DNA from: Methylocystis iwaonis
Lineage (GTDB): Bacteria; Pseudomonadota; Alphaproteobacteria; Rhizobiales; Beijerinckiaceae
Length of the DNA stretch: 64,000 bases
NCBI RefSeq assembly: GCF_027925385.1
Contig: NZ_AP027143.1
Coordinates: 1 to 64,000, forward strand
Direction of reading: 5' to 3'
How positions within the stretch are numbered: position 1 is the first letter of the stretch; each line of letters starts with the position of its first letter. A program made the translations under genes and the position numbers. This document shows positions 35,184 to 42,605 of the stretch, piece after piece. The notes under the pieces are model-generated. The model was given only the letters and a program-made list of their open reading frames with translations, did not search any database and was not told where the DNA came from.

Positions 35184-35573
35184 GGGCGCGCCGGTAGGAA
35201 TCGCGTCTACCGCCTCGATCGCGCGGAAGGACTGTGGTGAGGTATCACCGGGCCATTTCTGTTTCGGCCTTGGTCGTCATACCGCACGACAAGCCCTACT
35301 GAGAGCTGGCTTATGCGTCGCTCGTCCGTGGCAATAGCCGGCCCGTTTGCCGTCTGCAGCCGGAAGGCTGAGAAATTGCTCCGATCCGTCTTGTCTAGGC
35401 CGACGAGGAGAGCGGGCGGATGAAGGAAGCTGCACTAAACCAGAATTAAAGAGATAAGGCGCCGTGAGGCTCTTGAGACTACCGTGGCCGTCGAGGCGCG
35501 CTCCACAAGAAATGTGCTTCTTGTAATCTTGGTTGCCTATTGACAAGCGGACAGCAATAAGAGACATGGAACT
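35184..35573. other. Intergenic region, no gene seen
   Basis: About 390 bases between the polysaccharide locus and the methanobactin locus. I see no conserved frame or RNA; it should contain the promoter of the small Cys/His protein that follows. Confidence 0.4.
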
Positions 35574-35984
35574 ATGCGGCAGTTTTACCAGATAAAGGAC
35601 TTTTTGCGCGCTTTTCGTGCGCACGCGGTCATTTGTCTAATTGTGCTGCAAGCGGTCGCCTTTCTTTTCGCGCCCGTCAGCCGGAGCCACGTCCAGAACG
35701 ATATTCCCGGGGTTTCGCTCGCTTTGGTTGGCGCAATTTGCGGGGACGACGCGCCTCATGGCGATCCAGCGCATTCTACTCACGATTGCCAGTGTGTGCT
35801 TTGTGCGGGCGCCGGACGCGACCATTGGAACGTGACGCCTGCGTTGCTCGCGGCTGTGGCGATCTTACTGACGCCGGATCTAGAAGAATCGTCGGCGGCG
35901 TCGAGTTCGCAAGAGTCTCCGTCGCTACCATCCCGACGTTTCCTCATACCGCTGTCTCGCGGGCCCCCGACCTCCCTCTCCTAA
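35574..35984 (+). CDS. Small Cys/His-rich membrane-anchored protein (DUF2946-like)
   Basis: A 136-residue protein with an N-terminal hydrophobic helix (AVICLIVLQAVAFLFAPV), an extracytoplasmic CGDDAPHGDPAHSTHDCQCVLC block rich in Cys and His (split here: CGDDAPHG, then HDCQCVLC) and a second hydrophobic helix AALLAAVAILL. The pattern resembles DUF2946-type proteins linked to copper. It precedes mbnP by 82 bases, and a second small protein with a CDCNFFCGAC block follows mbnH. A copper-handling role is inference from residues and context. Confidence 0.6.
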   Translation: MRQFYQIKDFLRAFRAHAVICLIVLQAVAFLFAPVSRSHVQNDIPGVSLALVGAICGDDAPHGDPAHSTHDCQCVLCAGAGRDHWNVTPALLAAVAILLTPDLEESSAASSSQESPSLPSRRFLIPLSRGPPTSLS

Positions 35985-36066
35985 TACTTCCACGCCGGGC
36001 GATTTAGATTCGCTCGGCCATCTTCTCGCACTGTTTTTGCGCACGTCGCGAACAGGAGGCGAAGCT

Positions 36067-37119
36067 ATGTACATTTTTCGGGTGTTGGCGCTGTTTGTGG
36101 CGGTTTCTGCGCCTCTTGGCGTCGCGCGAGCCGCGCAGGACGATCGAGGCGACAAGCAGCAGGTCGCAATTCGTTTCTCATTGGCGGCTGGAGGCAATCC
36201 GGTCCGATGCGGGCAAGACATTCCTGGCCTCGGAACCGGCGGCCGCTCTGCGCAGCTCCGTGATGCGAGACTCTATATCTCGGCTGCCGCGCTCATCGAC
36301 GCCGCCGGGCGCGAGGTTCCCATCGAATTGGACCAGAATGATTGGCAGTACGCAAACGTCGCTTTGCTGGATTTCGAGGACAAGACCGGCAAATGCGTCG
36401 GCAATGCCGACATATACGACACGATCAAGGGGCTGGCGCCGAAAGGACGCTATCGCGGCGTCAGCTTCGTCGTCGGCGTTCCAAGCGTCGTAAGGGATAA
36501 AGAGGGAAAGGACATCTTTCTCAATCACTCGAACTTCGCGACGGCGCCGGCGCCTCTCGACATTCAGGCGATGGCCTGGAATTGGCAGGCCGGGCGTAAG
36601 TTCATCAAGGTCGAAGTCGATCCGGAGGGAGGCGTGACGCGCCCTCCGATCACGCCCAAGCTTGCGCCGGGCAGTGCGGACGGCGCTACGGCGAGCGCCA
36701 TTGGCGCTCCCGCAATGGCCGATGCGGCGAAGCCGGCGCCTGCGAAGGTCAACGCCGATGGCACAGTCACCGTATCGACCTGGATGCTGCATTTAGGCTC
36801 GACTGGGTGTCGTGGCGACGCGGTAAAAGGCGAGATCACCTCTTGCGCCAGCGCCAATCGAATTCCGGTAAAATTTGCGTCATTCGACCCGGCCCGACAA
36901 CGCGTGGTTTTAGATTTGGCGGCCTTGTTCTCCGGCATCGATCTCGGCCAAGACAAGGGCTTCTCGACGGGATGCATGAGCGGCCCCGCCGACCCCGAAT
37001 GTGGGCCGATGTTCGAGAATTTGGCGCTTCGGCTCAAAGAAACCGCCCTTGACGCGAACGACGCCGGTAAACCATCCGGCGCGGTCACGAAAATTTTCCG
37101 TGTGGAGGCCGCGAAATGA
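36067..37119 (+). CDS. mbnP: MbnP, copper-binding partner of MbnH
   Basis: A 350-residue periplasmic protein of the MbnP family (metallo-mystery pair, four-Cys motif). The signal peptide ends near GVARAAQ. Paired Cys are visible in PVRCGQD and GKCVGN, in STGCRGD and TSCAS, and near the C-terminus in GCMSGPADPECGP. Trp residues in QNDWQYANV and MAWNWQAG are candidates for the Trp-to-kynurenine modification that MbnH carries out on MbnP in Methylosinus trichosporium. The ATG at 36067 is preceded by AGGAGG. The stop overlaps the mbnH start (ATGA). A 40-residue Ala/Pro-rich insert near residues 185-230 looks like a linker. Confidence 0.92.
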   Translation: MYIFRVLALFVAVSAPLGVARAAQDDRGDKQQVAIRFSLAAGGNPVRCGQDIPGLGTGGRSAQLRDARLYISAAALIDAAGREVPIELDQNDWQYANVALLDFEDKTGKCVGNADIYDTIKGLAPKGRYRGVSFVVGVPSVVRDKEGKDIFLNHSNFATAPAPLDIQAMAWNWQAGRKFIKVEVDPEGGVTRPPITPKLAPGSADGATASAIGAPAMADAAKPAPAKVNADGTVTVSTWMLHLGSTGCRGDAVKGEITSCASANRIPVKFASFDPARQRVVLDLAALFSGIDLGQDKGFSTGCMSGPADPECGPMFENLALRLKETALDANDAGKPSGAVTKIFRVEAAK

Positions 37120-38300
37120 CTCATCGTCGTCTTGCCATCCTTCTGACGGCTTTCACGCTGATCTCTCCCGCAGCTCATGGAGGAGCGGACCAAAACGAGT
37201 CTGCATGGCGCTGGTCCTTGCCGGATTTCTTGCCGCCGCCTCGCGTCCCGACGGACAATCCAATGTCGGAGTCCCGCTTCCAGCTCGGGCGCAAGCTGTT
37301 TTACGACACACGGCTGTCGGGAAACGGGAAGGAAAGCTGCGCCTCGTGCCATTTGCAGCGTCTCGCGTTCACAGACGGGCGCAAGCTCGGCGTGGGCGCC
37401 ACGGGCCAGAACACGCCGCGCAATGCGCCGAGCATTGCAAACGTGTCCTGGCGCGCGACGCTTACCTGGGCCAACCCGGCAATGGTCACGCTGGAGCGAC
37501 AGATGGAAGCCCCGCTCTTTGGCGAAGACCCGATCGAAATGGGCGTCAACGACAAGAACCGGAAGGAAATTCTTTCGCGCTTTGCAAATGACGCAACCTA
37601 TCGCCAAGATTTCGCAGCGGCTTTCCCCGGTGAAGCGGAGCCGCTCACCTTTGGAAACATCATCAAAGCGATCGCCGTATTCGAACGCGGCGCTGTGTCA
37701 GCGAATTCGAAATACGACCTCTACCTCCAAGGAAAGGCGACGCTGACCCCCGAGGAAATCCGCGGCAAGGATCTGTTTTTCGGAGAGAAAGCCGAGTGCC
37801 ATCACTGCCATGGGAGCGTCAATTTCGACGATCAGTTTTATCACGCCAAATCCCGTGGCGTCGAAACGCCGTTCCACAATACAGGGCTATATAATCTCGA
37901 CAAGGACGGGTCATATCCAGCGCCCAATCGCGGCGTTTACGAGAACACTCACAAGCCAGAAGATATGGGGACATTCCGCGCGCCCAGTCTGCGGAACATC
38001 GCCGTGACAGCGCCTTACATGCACGACGGAAGCGTTGCAACTCTCGAGGATGCTGTCGAGATCTATGCCGCCGGCGGGCGGAACCTGAAGGAAGGCCCCT
38101 TGGCCGGCGATGGACGCCACAATCCAAACAAGAGCGCGCTGATCGTTCCGATTGATCTCAGCGAGCAAGAGAAATCCGATCTCATCGCGTTTTTGAAAAC
38201 GCTTACGGATGAGTCTTTCCTCTCGTCACCGCGTTTCAGCGATCCGTGGAACGGCGCCTCGCCCTCGATCGGCGTCTCGGTCGTTACTCCGCCTCATTGA
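37116..38300 (+). CDS. mbnH: MbnH, di-haem enzyme of the MauG/CcpA family
   Basis: A 394-residue periplasmic di-haem cytochrome c peroxidase relative. The signal peptide ends near SPAAHGG. Two CxxCH haem sites are present: SCASCHLQ near residue 74 and CHHCHGS near residue 230. MbnH forms a bis-Fe(IV) state and oxidises a Trp of MbnP to kynurenine, creating a copper site. ATGA overlap with mbnP marks one translational unit. Length fits the MbnH group. It ends with GVSVVTPPH. Confidence 0.94.
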   Translation: MTHRRLAILLTAFTLISPAAHGGADQNESAWRWSLPDFLPPPRVPTDNPMSESRFQLGRKLFYDTRLSGNGKESCASCHLQRLAFTDGRKLGVGATGQNTPRNAPSIANVSWRATLTWANPAMVTLERQMEAPLFGEDPIEMGVNDKNRKEILSRFANDATYRQDFAAAFPGEAEPLTFGNIIKAIAVFERGAVSANSKYDLYLQGKATLTPEEIRGKDLFFGEKAECHHCHGSVNFDDQFYHAKSRGVETPFHNTGLYNLDKDGSYPAPNRGVYENTHKPEDMGTFRAPSLRNIAVTAPYMHDGSVATLEDAVEIYAAGGRNLKEGPLAGDGRHNPNKSALIVPIDLSEQEKSDLIAFLKTLTDESFLSSPRFSDPWNGASPSIGVSVVTPPH

Positions 38301-38407
38301 GAACTTCTGAGGAATTCGGTCCGTGGCTAACAAGATTCGCCTGACGCGCGGCGTTTTTGCTTCACTCGCGTTGGCGCAGCATCATCTGCCGCGCGGGACT
38401 TGTCCCT

Positions 38408-38445
38408 AGAGCGCATTCTGATTCCATGCGAGCGGAAAGCGCGCT
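38408..38445. repeat. Dispersed palindromic repeat, type A (half copy with type B edge)
   Basis: AGAGCGCATTCTGATTCC followed by ATGCGAGCGGAAAGCGCGCT, i.e. the type B edge joined to the right arm of type A, between mbnH and the next small gene. Confidence 0.65.
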
Positions 38446-38501
38446 AGGCGGGTCCCCCTCGAGTCCTGGCGTTGGGCAAAAGCAAGGAATCGCGGAGGTC
38501 C

Positions 38502-38840
38502 ATGCTTCTTCGCATCTTCCTATTAACAGTCGTCTTTTGGCAGGTGATTGGCGCATCGGCGACTTTTGTCGTGCGGGGTCATGGCCCGCGCATGGAGGGC
38601 CAAATCTGCCGGATTGGCGCCTCGCCTGGACCGCCTCTGAACCCTATCGAATCTCCCTATGCGTGCGATTGCAACTTTTTCTGTGGCGCTTGCGGGGATC
38701 TGCAGCCGTTCCTGCACGCCCAAGATCACGCGGCCTACATAGGCGGCTCTTCGACAGAGATCGGCGCGAGTCCTTGGGGCTGCGATGATCTATCGCCCCT
38801 GCATTCGCGCCGCCAAAGGGCGCGCGCTCCGCCCGTCTAA
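38502..38840 (+). CDS. Small Cys-rich exported protein
   Basis: A 112-residue protein starting with a signal-like stretch (LLRIFLLTVVFWQVIGASA) followed by a short mature part with EGQICRIG and a CDCNFFCGACGD block, then HAQDHAAY. The Cys/His content and layout echo the 136-residue protein before mbnP. The ATG at 38502 has GGAGG six bases upstream, so it is probably translated. It lies between mbnH and the sigma factor, inside the methanobactin locus. Likely a periplasmic metal-binding protein, but I recognise no named family with confidence. Confidence 0.5.
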   Translation: MLLRIFLLTVVFWQVIGASATFVVRGHGPRMEGQICRIGASPGPPLNPIESPYACDCNFFCGACGDLQPFLHAQDHAAYIGGSSTEIGASPWGCDDLSPLHSRRQRARAPPV

Positions 38841-39073
38841 TCTCCTTTCGCTTCTATCTTCAGTGGCTTGGGTCTCGGTCATTGCGTTTGAATTAATGCG
38901 TTGCAACGCCCCCCTCATTAACGAGGCCGGCGCCCGGAACGCGTTCGCGCGCTAGGCCGCGCTCAACGGCCAGATTGGACGTCGAGCCTTCAATAGAGGG
39001 CCGCCGGAATGCACGCGACCTCACCCTTTCCCCAACCGGAGCGCAACAGCGCCCACAACACCGCGAGGTGCTC

Positions 39074-39841
39074 ATGCGCCATTCATCCACCCTCGAGCGC
39101 TTGTTTCGCAATCACCATCGCGCGCTCACAAGCCGAGCGAAACGTCTGATCGGCGCACACGAAGCCGAGGACATCGTCCAAGAGGCTTATCTAAAAATGC
39201 TCGAAAAGGGAGATTGGGAAAATGTAACCAACGTCCGGAGCTATCTATCGAAGACCGCCTCGAACATCGCAATCGATTGGCTTCGCCGGGAGAGGGCGCG
39301 CAGCAAGTCCATCGCCAACGACGTAGCATTCACACAATTGGCGAGTGGCGAGGCGTCTGTTGCCGTCGCCTCGATCGAATCGGACCCGATGTTTCACTTG
39401 AGAATGATCCTCGGCCATCTGCCGCCGGATTGCCTCAGAATCTTCCTCCTAAGCCGGGTTCTCGGGCACAGCCACGCCGAGGTGGCGAAAGAAACCGGCC
39501 TGTCCGTTCGAACTGTCTATCGCTGTATCAATCGCGTACTCGAGCTTCTGGATGTCGATTCTAGCAAAGCTGAAGGCCAGTTGGCGCAACGGTCCCGGGA
39601 ACCCAGCCGACCTTCAATTGGCGCCCATAAGAAAAAACTAATTCAGAAGAGTCCGATTTGTCCGGCGCCGATCGTCTTACCTAACGGGCCTCCCAATTCG
39701 GAGCCTCGTCCGATCAAAGTCGGACAAATTCACACTAGGAGAAACGCTATGAAAATTCGCATTGCCAAGCGCGTCGAGCTCAATGTCATCGGTCGCGCCA
39801 GCGCCCGTTGCGCGTCGACCTGCGCGATGACGAACGGCTAA
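39074..39841 (+). CDS. mbnI: ECF sigma factor (MbnI-like), frame continuous with mbnA
   Basis: Residues 1-160 are a FecI-type ECF sigma factor: region 2 contains HEAEDIVQEAYLKMLE and YLSKTASNIAIDWLRRER, region 4 contains LGHSHAEVAKETGLSVRTVY. Such sigma factors switch on methanobactin genes. Normally the protein would stop soon after region 4. Here the same frame stays open for a further 60 codons and then reads into the mbnA coding sequence, ending at the mbnA stop, so the theoretical product is 255 residues with the whole precursor as its tail. GAGGT lies five bases before the ATG at 39074; a TTG start at 38975 is also possible. No anti-sigma (mbnR) or receptor (mbnT) gene follows, unlike many mbn operons. 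Confidence 0.85.
   Translation: MRHSSTLERLFRNHHRALTSRAKRLIGAHEAEDIVQEAYLKMLEKGDWENVTNVRSYLSKTASNIAIDWLRRERARSKSIANDVAFTQLASGEASVAVASIESDPMFHLRMILGHLPPDCLRIFLLSRVLGHSHAEVAKETGLSVRTVYRCINRVLELLDVDSSKAEGQLAQRSREPSRPSIGAHKKKLIQKSPICPAPIVLPNGPPNSEPRPIKVGQIHTRRNAMKIRIAKRVELNVIGRASARCASTCAMTNG
39656..39729 (+). promoter_or_regulatory. Probable mbnA promoter region with inverted repeat
   Basis: ATTTGTCCG (39656-39664) and CGGACAAAT (39721-39729) form a perfect 9-base inverted repeat with a 56-base interval, ending 19 bases before the mbnA ATG. A smaller hairpin (GGCCTCC with GGAGCC) lies inside. This is the expected place for an mbnA promoter or leader structure; the exact elements are not identified. 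Confidence 0.4.
39749..39841 (+). CDS. mbnA: Methanobactin precursor peptide MbnA
   Basis: A 30-residue ribosomal precursor. The leader MKIRIAKRVELNVIGRASA matches the conserved I-x-x-R/K ... NVIGRASA pattern of methanobactin leaders, and the core RCASTCAMTNG carries the two Cys that MbnBC convert into heterocycle-thioamide pairs to bind copper. The core is of the Methylocystis type, in which a Thr is sulfated; mbnS and mbnF downstream agree with this. AGGAGA lies six bases before the ATG, so independent initiation is likely even though the sigma factor frame runs into it. Product: a secreted copper chelator. Confidence 0.95.
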   Translation: MKIRIAKRVELNVIGRASARCASTCAMTNG

Positions 39842-39855
39842 CCAACTGCCGAGGC

Positions 39856-39887
39856 CTTGCGTCGATCCCAGCCGGGATCGACGCAAG
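39856..39887 (+). terminator. Strong hairpin between mbnA and mbnB
   Basis: TTGCGTCGATCCC and GGGATCGACGCAA pair perfectly (14 bp with the flanking C-G) around an AGCC loop, starting 15 bases after the mbnA stop. There is no T run, so it is more likely a partial terminator or an mRNA-stabilising element giving high mbnA and lower mbnBCMF expression. Confidence 0.75.
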
Positions 39888-39920
39888 CGCCTACAAAAGA
39901 CGCAGAAAGGATAGAGCTAC

Positions 39921-40760
39921 ATGCGCATCGGCCTCAATTTCACGCTCGGCGACACATATGATATGGTGAAGCGATTGCTCGCTGAAGGTCATATCGACTA
40001 CTGCGAGTTCCTGATCGACAATTTTTTCTGCGTCGACCCTGCGGAAATTGCCGGCGCTTTTGATTGCCCTGTCGGCTTCCACGTGATGTATTCGCGTTTT
40101 CTGGAAAGCGACGAGGCGACGCTCGTCGAATTCGCGAAGAGATTACGCGATTACATAGACGCCGCTGATCCGATCTACGTCTCGGATCATATTTTGCGGT
40201 TTTCGCATGACGGCAGGCAATTTTTTCATTTAGGAGAAATTGACTATTTTGCAGAGTATGATTTCGTGCGCGATCGGGCGCTGCGCTGGCAGGAACTGGT
40301 AGGCCAGAAAATTCATTTCGAAAATTATCCCTCCATCATGGATGGCGGCCTCGAAGCGCCTCGCTTTTTCGAACGCCTCATCGACGACACCGGCGCAGGC
40401 GTGCTCTTCGACGCCTCCAACGCGATCTGTTCCCATCGTAATTGCGGGACTCCCCTAGAGTCATGGCGACGCGTCATCGGTTCAGCCGAGCATTTTCACG
40501 TCGCCGGATACAGGCAATCTCTGATCGAGCCATATATCGCATTGGATACTCACGCCGAGGCGCTGGCGGCGGACACTTTGAGCTTCCTGCGGGATTACAG
40601 GTCGGTCTTCGATAAATCGGGCGCGACGATCACTTACGAGCGCGACGACGAGATCGAGTTCGACGCCATCGTCGAGGATCTCAAAGAGATAAGAAAAATA
40701 TTCGCCGAACCGATGGAAGGTCATAGGAATGAACTTGTCTTATCCGCCCACGAGAGCTGA
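39921..40760 (+). CDS. mbnB: MbnB, iron-dependent oxygenase of methanobactin biosynthesis
   Basis: A 279-residue DUF692-family TIM-barrel protein. Metal ligands typical of the family are visible in FHVMYSRF, YVSDHILRFSHD, KIHFENYPSIMD, VLFDASNAICSH and HFHVAGYRQS. MbnB with MbnC forms the complex that uses iron and oxygen to turn each precursor Cys into an oxazolone (or related ring) and thioamide. AGAAAGG precedes the ATG. Its 3' end overlaps mbnC by 32 bases, indicating coupled translation of the two subunits. Confidence 0.95.
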   Translation: MRIGLNFTLGDTYDMVKRLLAEGHIDYCEFLIDNFFCVDPAEIAGAFDCPVGFHVMYSRFLESDEATLVEFAKRLRDYIDAADPIYVSDHILRFSHDGRQFFHLGEIDYFAEYDFVRDRALRWQELVGQKIHFENYPSIMDGGLEAPRFFERLIDDTGAGVLFDASNAICSHRNCGTPLESWRRVIGSAEHFHVAGYRQSLIEPYIALDTHAEALAADTLSFLRDYRSVFDKSGATITYERDDEIEFDAIVEDLKEIRKIFAEPMEGHRNELVLSAHES

Positions 40761-41307
40761 TCGCGATCTCTACCCCGCGCTCATGTCGATCGAAGAGAGC
40801 GAAAACTTCCCGCGAGATCATAAGTCATTCGTGCGCATCGACACGAGCCTTCGCGTCTACTGGCACACGCTGTTCGATATATGTCCGGATTTACTGACTC
40901 TCTCGGGCCCGGATGGGATGGCGATCTTTCGACCCTTTATGGCGTGGGCCGCGCGCCGGCGTCTGGCCTTCGACTGGTCGTTTTATCTCTGGGTATATGT
41001 GTGGCTGCAAGAGTCGGAATTCAGGGATCGGTTGGATCGAGACGGGCTGCTTCAAACGATCATGGGCGCCTCTGCAGCGCGCTGGGCGATCCTCGATCGC
41101 AGCAAGGACTGTGGAATTGTGATCGGCTGCGCCGACACAAGCGATCTCGTGGTGGGCTGGAAATGCCACAGCATCCGGGGTGGGCGGCAAATCGAGCTCA
41201 TCGAGCCCGAGGAAGCGCTGCCGCCGCCAGCCAATACGTTCGGGTATTTTACGCAGCCCGATTTCGAGCTCGGCGGATTTCCCGGATGGCAAGGCTTGTC
41301 GAGATGA
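40729..41307 (+). CDS. mbnC: MbnC, partner subunit of MbnB
   Basis: A 192-residue soluble protein of the MbnC family (methanobactin biosynthesis cassette protein). It starts MNLSYPPTRADRDLYPALMS and ends FELGGFPGWQGLSR; several Trp-rich segments such as FMAWAARRRLAFDWSFYLW are typical. MbnC binds the precursor leader and MbnB. It starts within mbnB and its stop overlaps the mbnM start (ATGA). Length is as expected. Confidence 0.93.
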   Translation: MNLSYPPTRADRDLYPALMSIEESENFPRDHKSFVRIDTSLRVYWHTLFDICPDLLTLSGPDGMAIFRPFMAWAARRRLAFDWSFYLWVYVWLQESEFRDRLDRDGLLQTIMGASAARWAILDRSKDCGIVIGCADTSDLVVGWKCHSIRGGRQIELIEPEEALPPPANTFGYFTQPDFELGGFPGWQGLSR

Positions 41308-42605
41308 TCGACACGGTGTTCTGGCGTGGATATTCGATGCTCGCGGCGAGCGCCTGCGCTGCATCTGTGACCATGCAGATCGACCTTGCTATGATCGCCA
41401 GATCGGGAGGGCGCGTTGCGGGCGCCTTCGCCGTTCTCATGCGTATGACCTTGCTGGATGTGGCTTTGACGATCGCCTTGGCCTCCGTCGCCGGGATTGC
41501 CGCCGCTCATGCGACAGACCGTGACCATCTCGGTAGCGTCGTCGGGCAGTTATGCGTTCTTGTCACAGCGGTTGGCGTCGTCACGAGCGCTCTCGGCTTC
41601 TTTGCTTATCCGCCCCTGTTGGCGCAGTTGATAGGGACGGAGGAAGCGGCGCCTTTGATCGGCCAGCCCATCTTTTGGCTCGTCGCCGGCACGCCCTTGC
41701 GAATGCTCGCGAATGCACAAGGTTTTGTGCTGCATGCCTTCGGGCAGGGCTCGGTGGCGTTCCGTTCGAAACTTGCCGAGGCCCCGTCGAAGTTTATTCT
41801 CAATTTCCTCCTCATGGACGCGCTCGGATTCGATCTAGCAGGGTGCATGATCGCCGGCTTCGTCATCGCAGCCGCTTCGTCCTTGTGGCTTTGGCTTCGT
41901 TTGCGGGAGCTCGGCGCGTGGTCGTTCGATTGGCCAGAGCGCGCCTTTGCGCGATGGTTTCTCTGGACGACGTTTTGGGAATCCCATCGTATCTTGTCGC
42001 CTCAAGCGGCAATGCTCCTCGCCCTGGCTCTGTTCTCCTCCACGCGATTTAGCGGCTACGGCGTCGATCGTCTCGACGCCTTCGCGGCGGGGCAAGCCTT
42101 CATGTTGTTTGTTCTCAGCCCGATGCCCGTCTTGACGCGTTTCCTTGCCCTGCGTTTAACAGCCGTCGCGCCTCAGAAACAGTCACCCGCGCTGATCAAA
42201 TTGGCGCAATCCGGCGCGCCGATCGTTTCGATCATCGCAATTTCTCTGTTCATTGGCCGCGACTGGATTGGCGACTCCCTATACCATCAGCACGGATCCT
42301 GGTGGTCGACGTTTATCGCCGTCTTGTCTCTGTCACTTCCCATTCGATATTTTGGCTGCGTGTCGAGGGGAGCGATGCTCGCGCGTGGCCGGTTTCCCGA
42401 GCTAGCCATGATCGATGCGTTTGCGCAATGGCTCCTCACGCCGCTGTTTCTGTTTCTCGGCCTTTCCGCTGATGCTCCGTGGTTGGCTTATCTTTCGCTC
42501 ATCATTCCGGAAGTCGCTTGCGTCTGCTTGATTCCGGTTGCGCTCTGTCGATCGCGCAACAGCGCTTCCCTCTCACCGCTTCCATCCGAAGGGCCTATTC
42601 GATGA
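41304..42605 (+). CDS. mbnM: MbnM, MATE-family exporter of methanobactin
   Basis: A 433-residue inner-membrane protein with about twelve hydrophobic helices in the MATE pattern. MbnM is proposed to export the matured methanobactin to the periplasm. I use the ATG at 41304, which overlaps the mbnC stop (ATGA); an ATG six codons upstream (41286) is an alternative. The much longer open frame that reaches back to 40881 is out of frame with mbnC and has no helix pattern. The stop overlaps mbnF (ATGA). Confidence 0.9.
   Translation: MIDTVFWRGYSMLAASACAASVTMQIDLAMIARSGGRVAGAFAVLMRMTLLDVALTIALASVAGIAAAHATDRDHLGSVVGQLCVLVTAVGVVTSALGFFAYPPLLAQLIGTEEAAPLIGQPIFWLVAGTPLRMLANAQGFVLHAFGQGSVAFRSKLAEAPSKFILNFLLMDALGFDLAGCMIAGFVIAAASSLWLWLRLRELGAWSFDWPERAFARWFLWTTFWESHRILSPQAAMLLALALFSSTRFSGYGVDRLDAFAAGQAFMLFVLSPMPVLTRFLALRLTAVAPQKQSPALIKLAQSGAPIVSIIAISLFIGRDWIGDSLYHQHGSWWSTFIAVLSLSLPIRYFGCVSRGAMLARGRFPELAMIDAFAQWLLTPLFLFLGLSADAPWLAYLSLIIPEVACVCLIPVALCRSRNSASLSPLPSEGPIR

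Noticed and set aside
39656..39729. Riboswitch in front of mbnA
   Set aside because: The inverted repeat is clear, but no known riboswitch fold is recognisable and the region is also open coding frame.
40881..41303. Long N-terminal extension of MbnM
   Set aside because: It is the +1 frame of mbnC with no hydrophobic helices; the MATE pattern starts at 41304.
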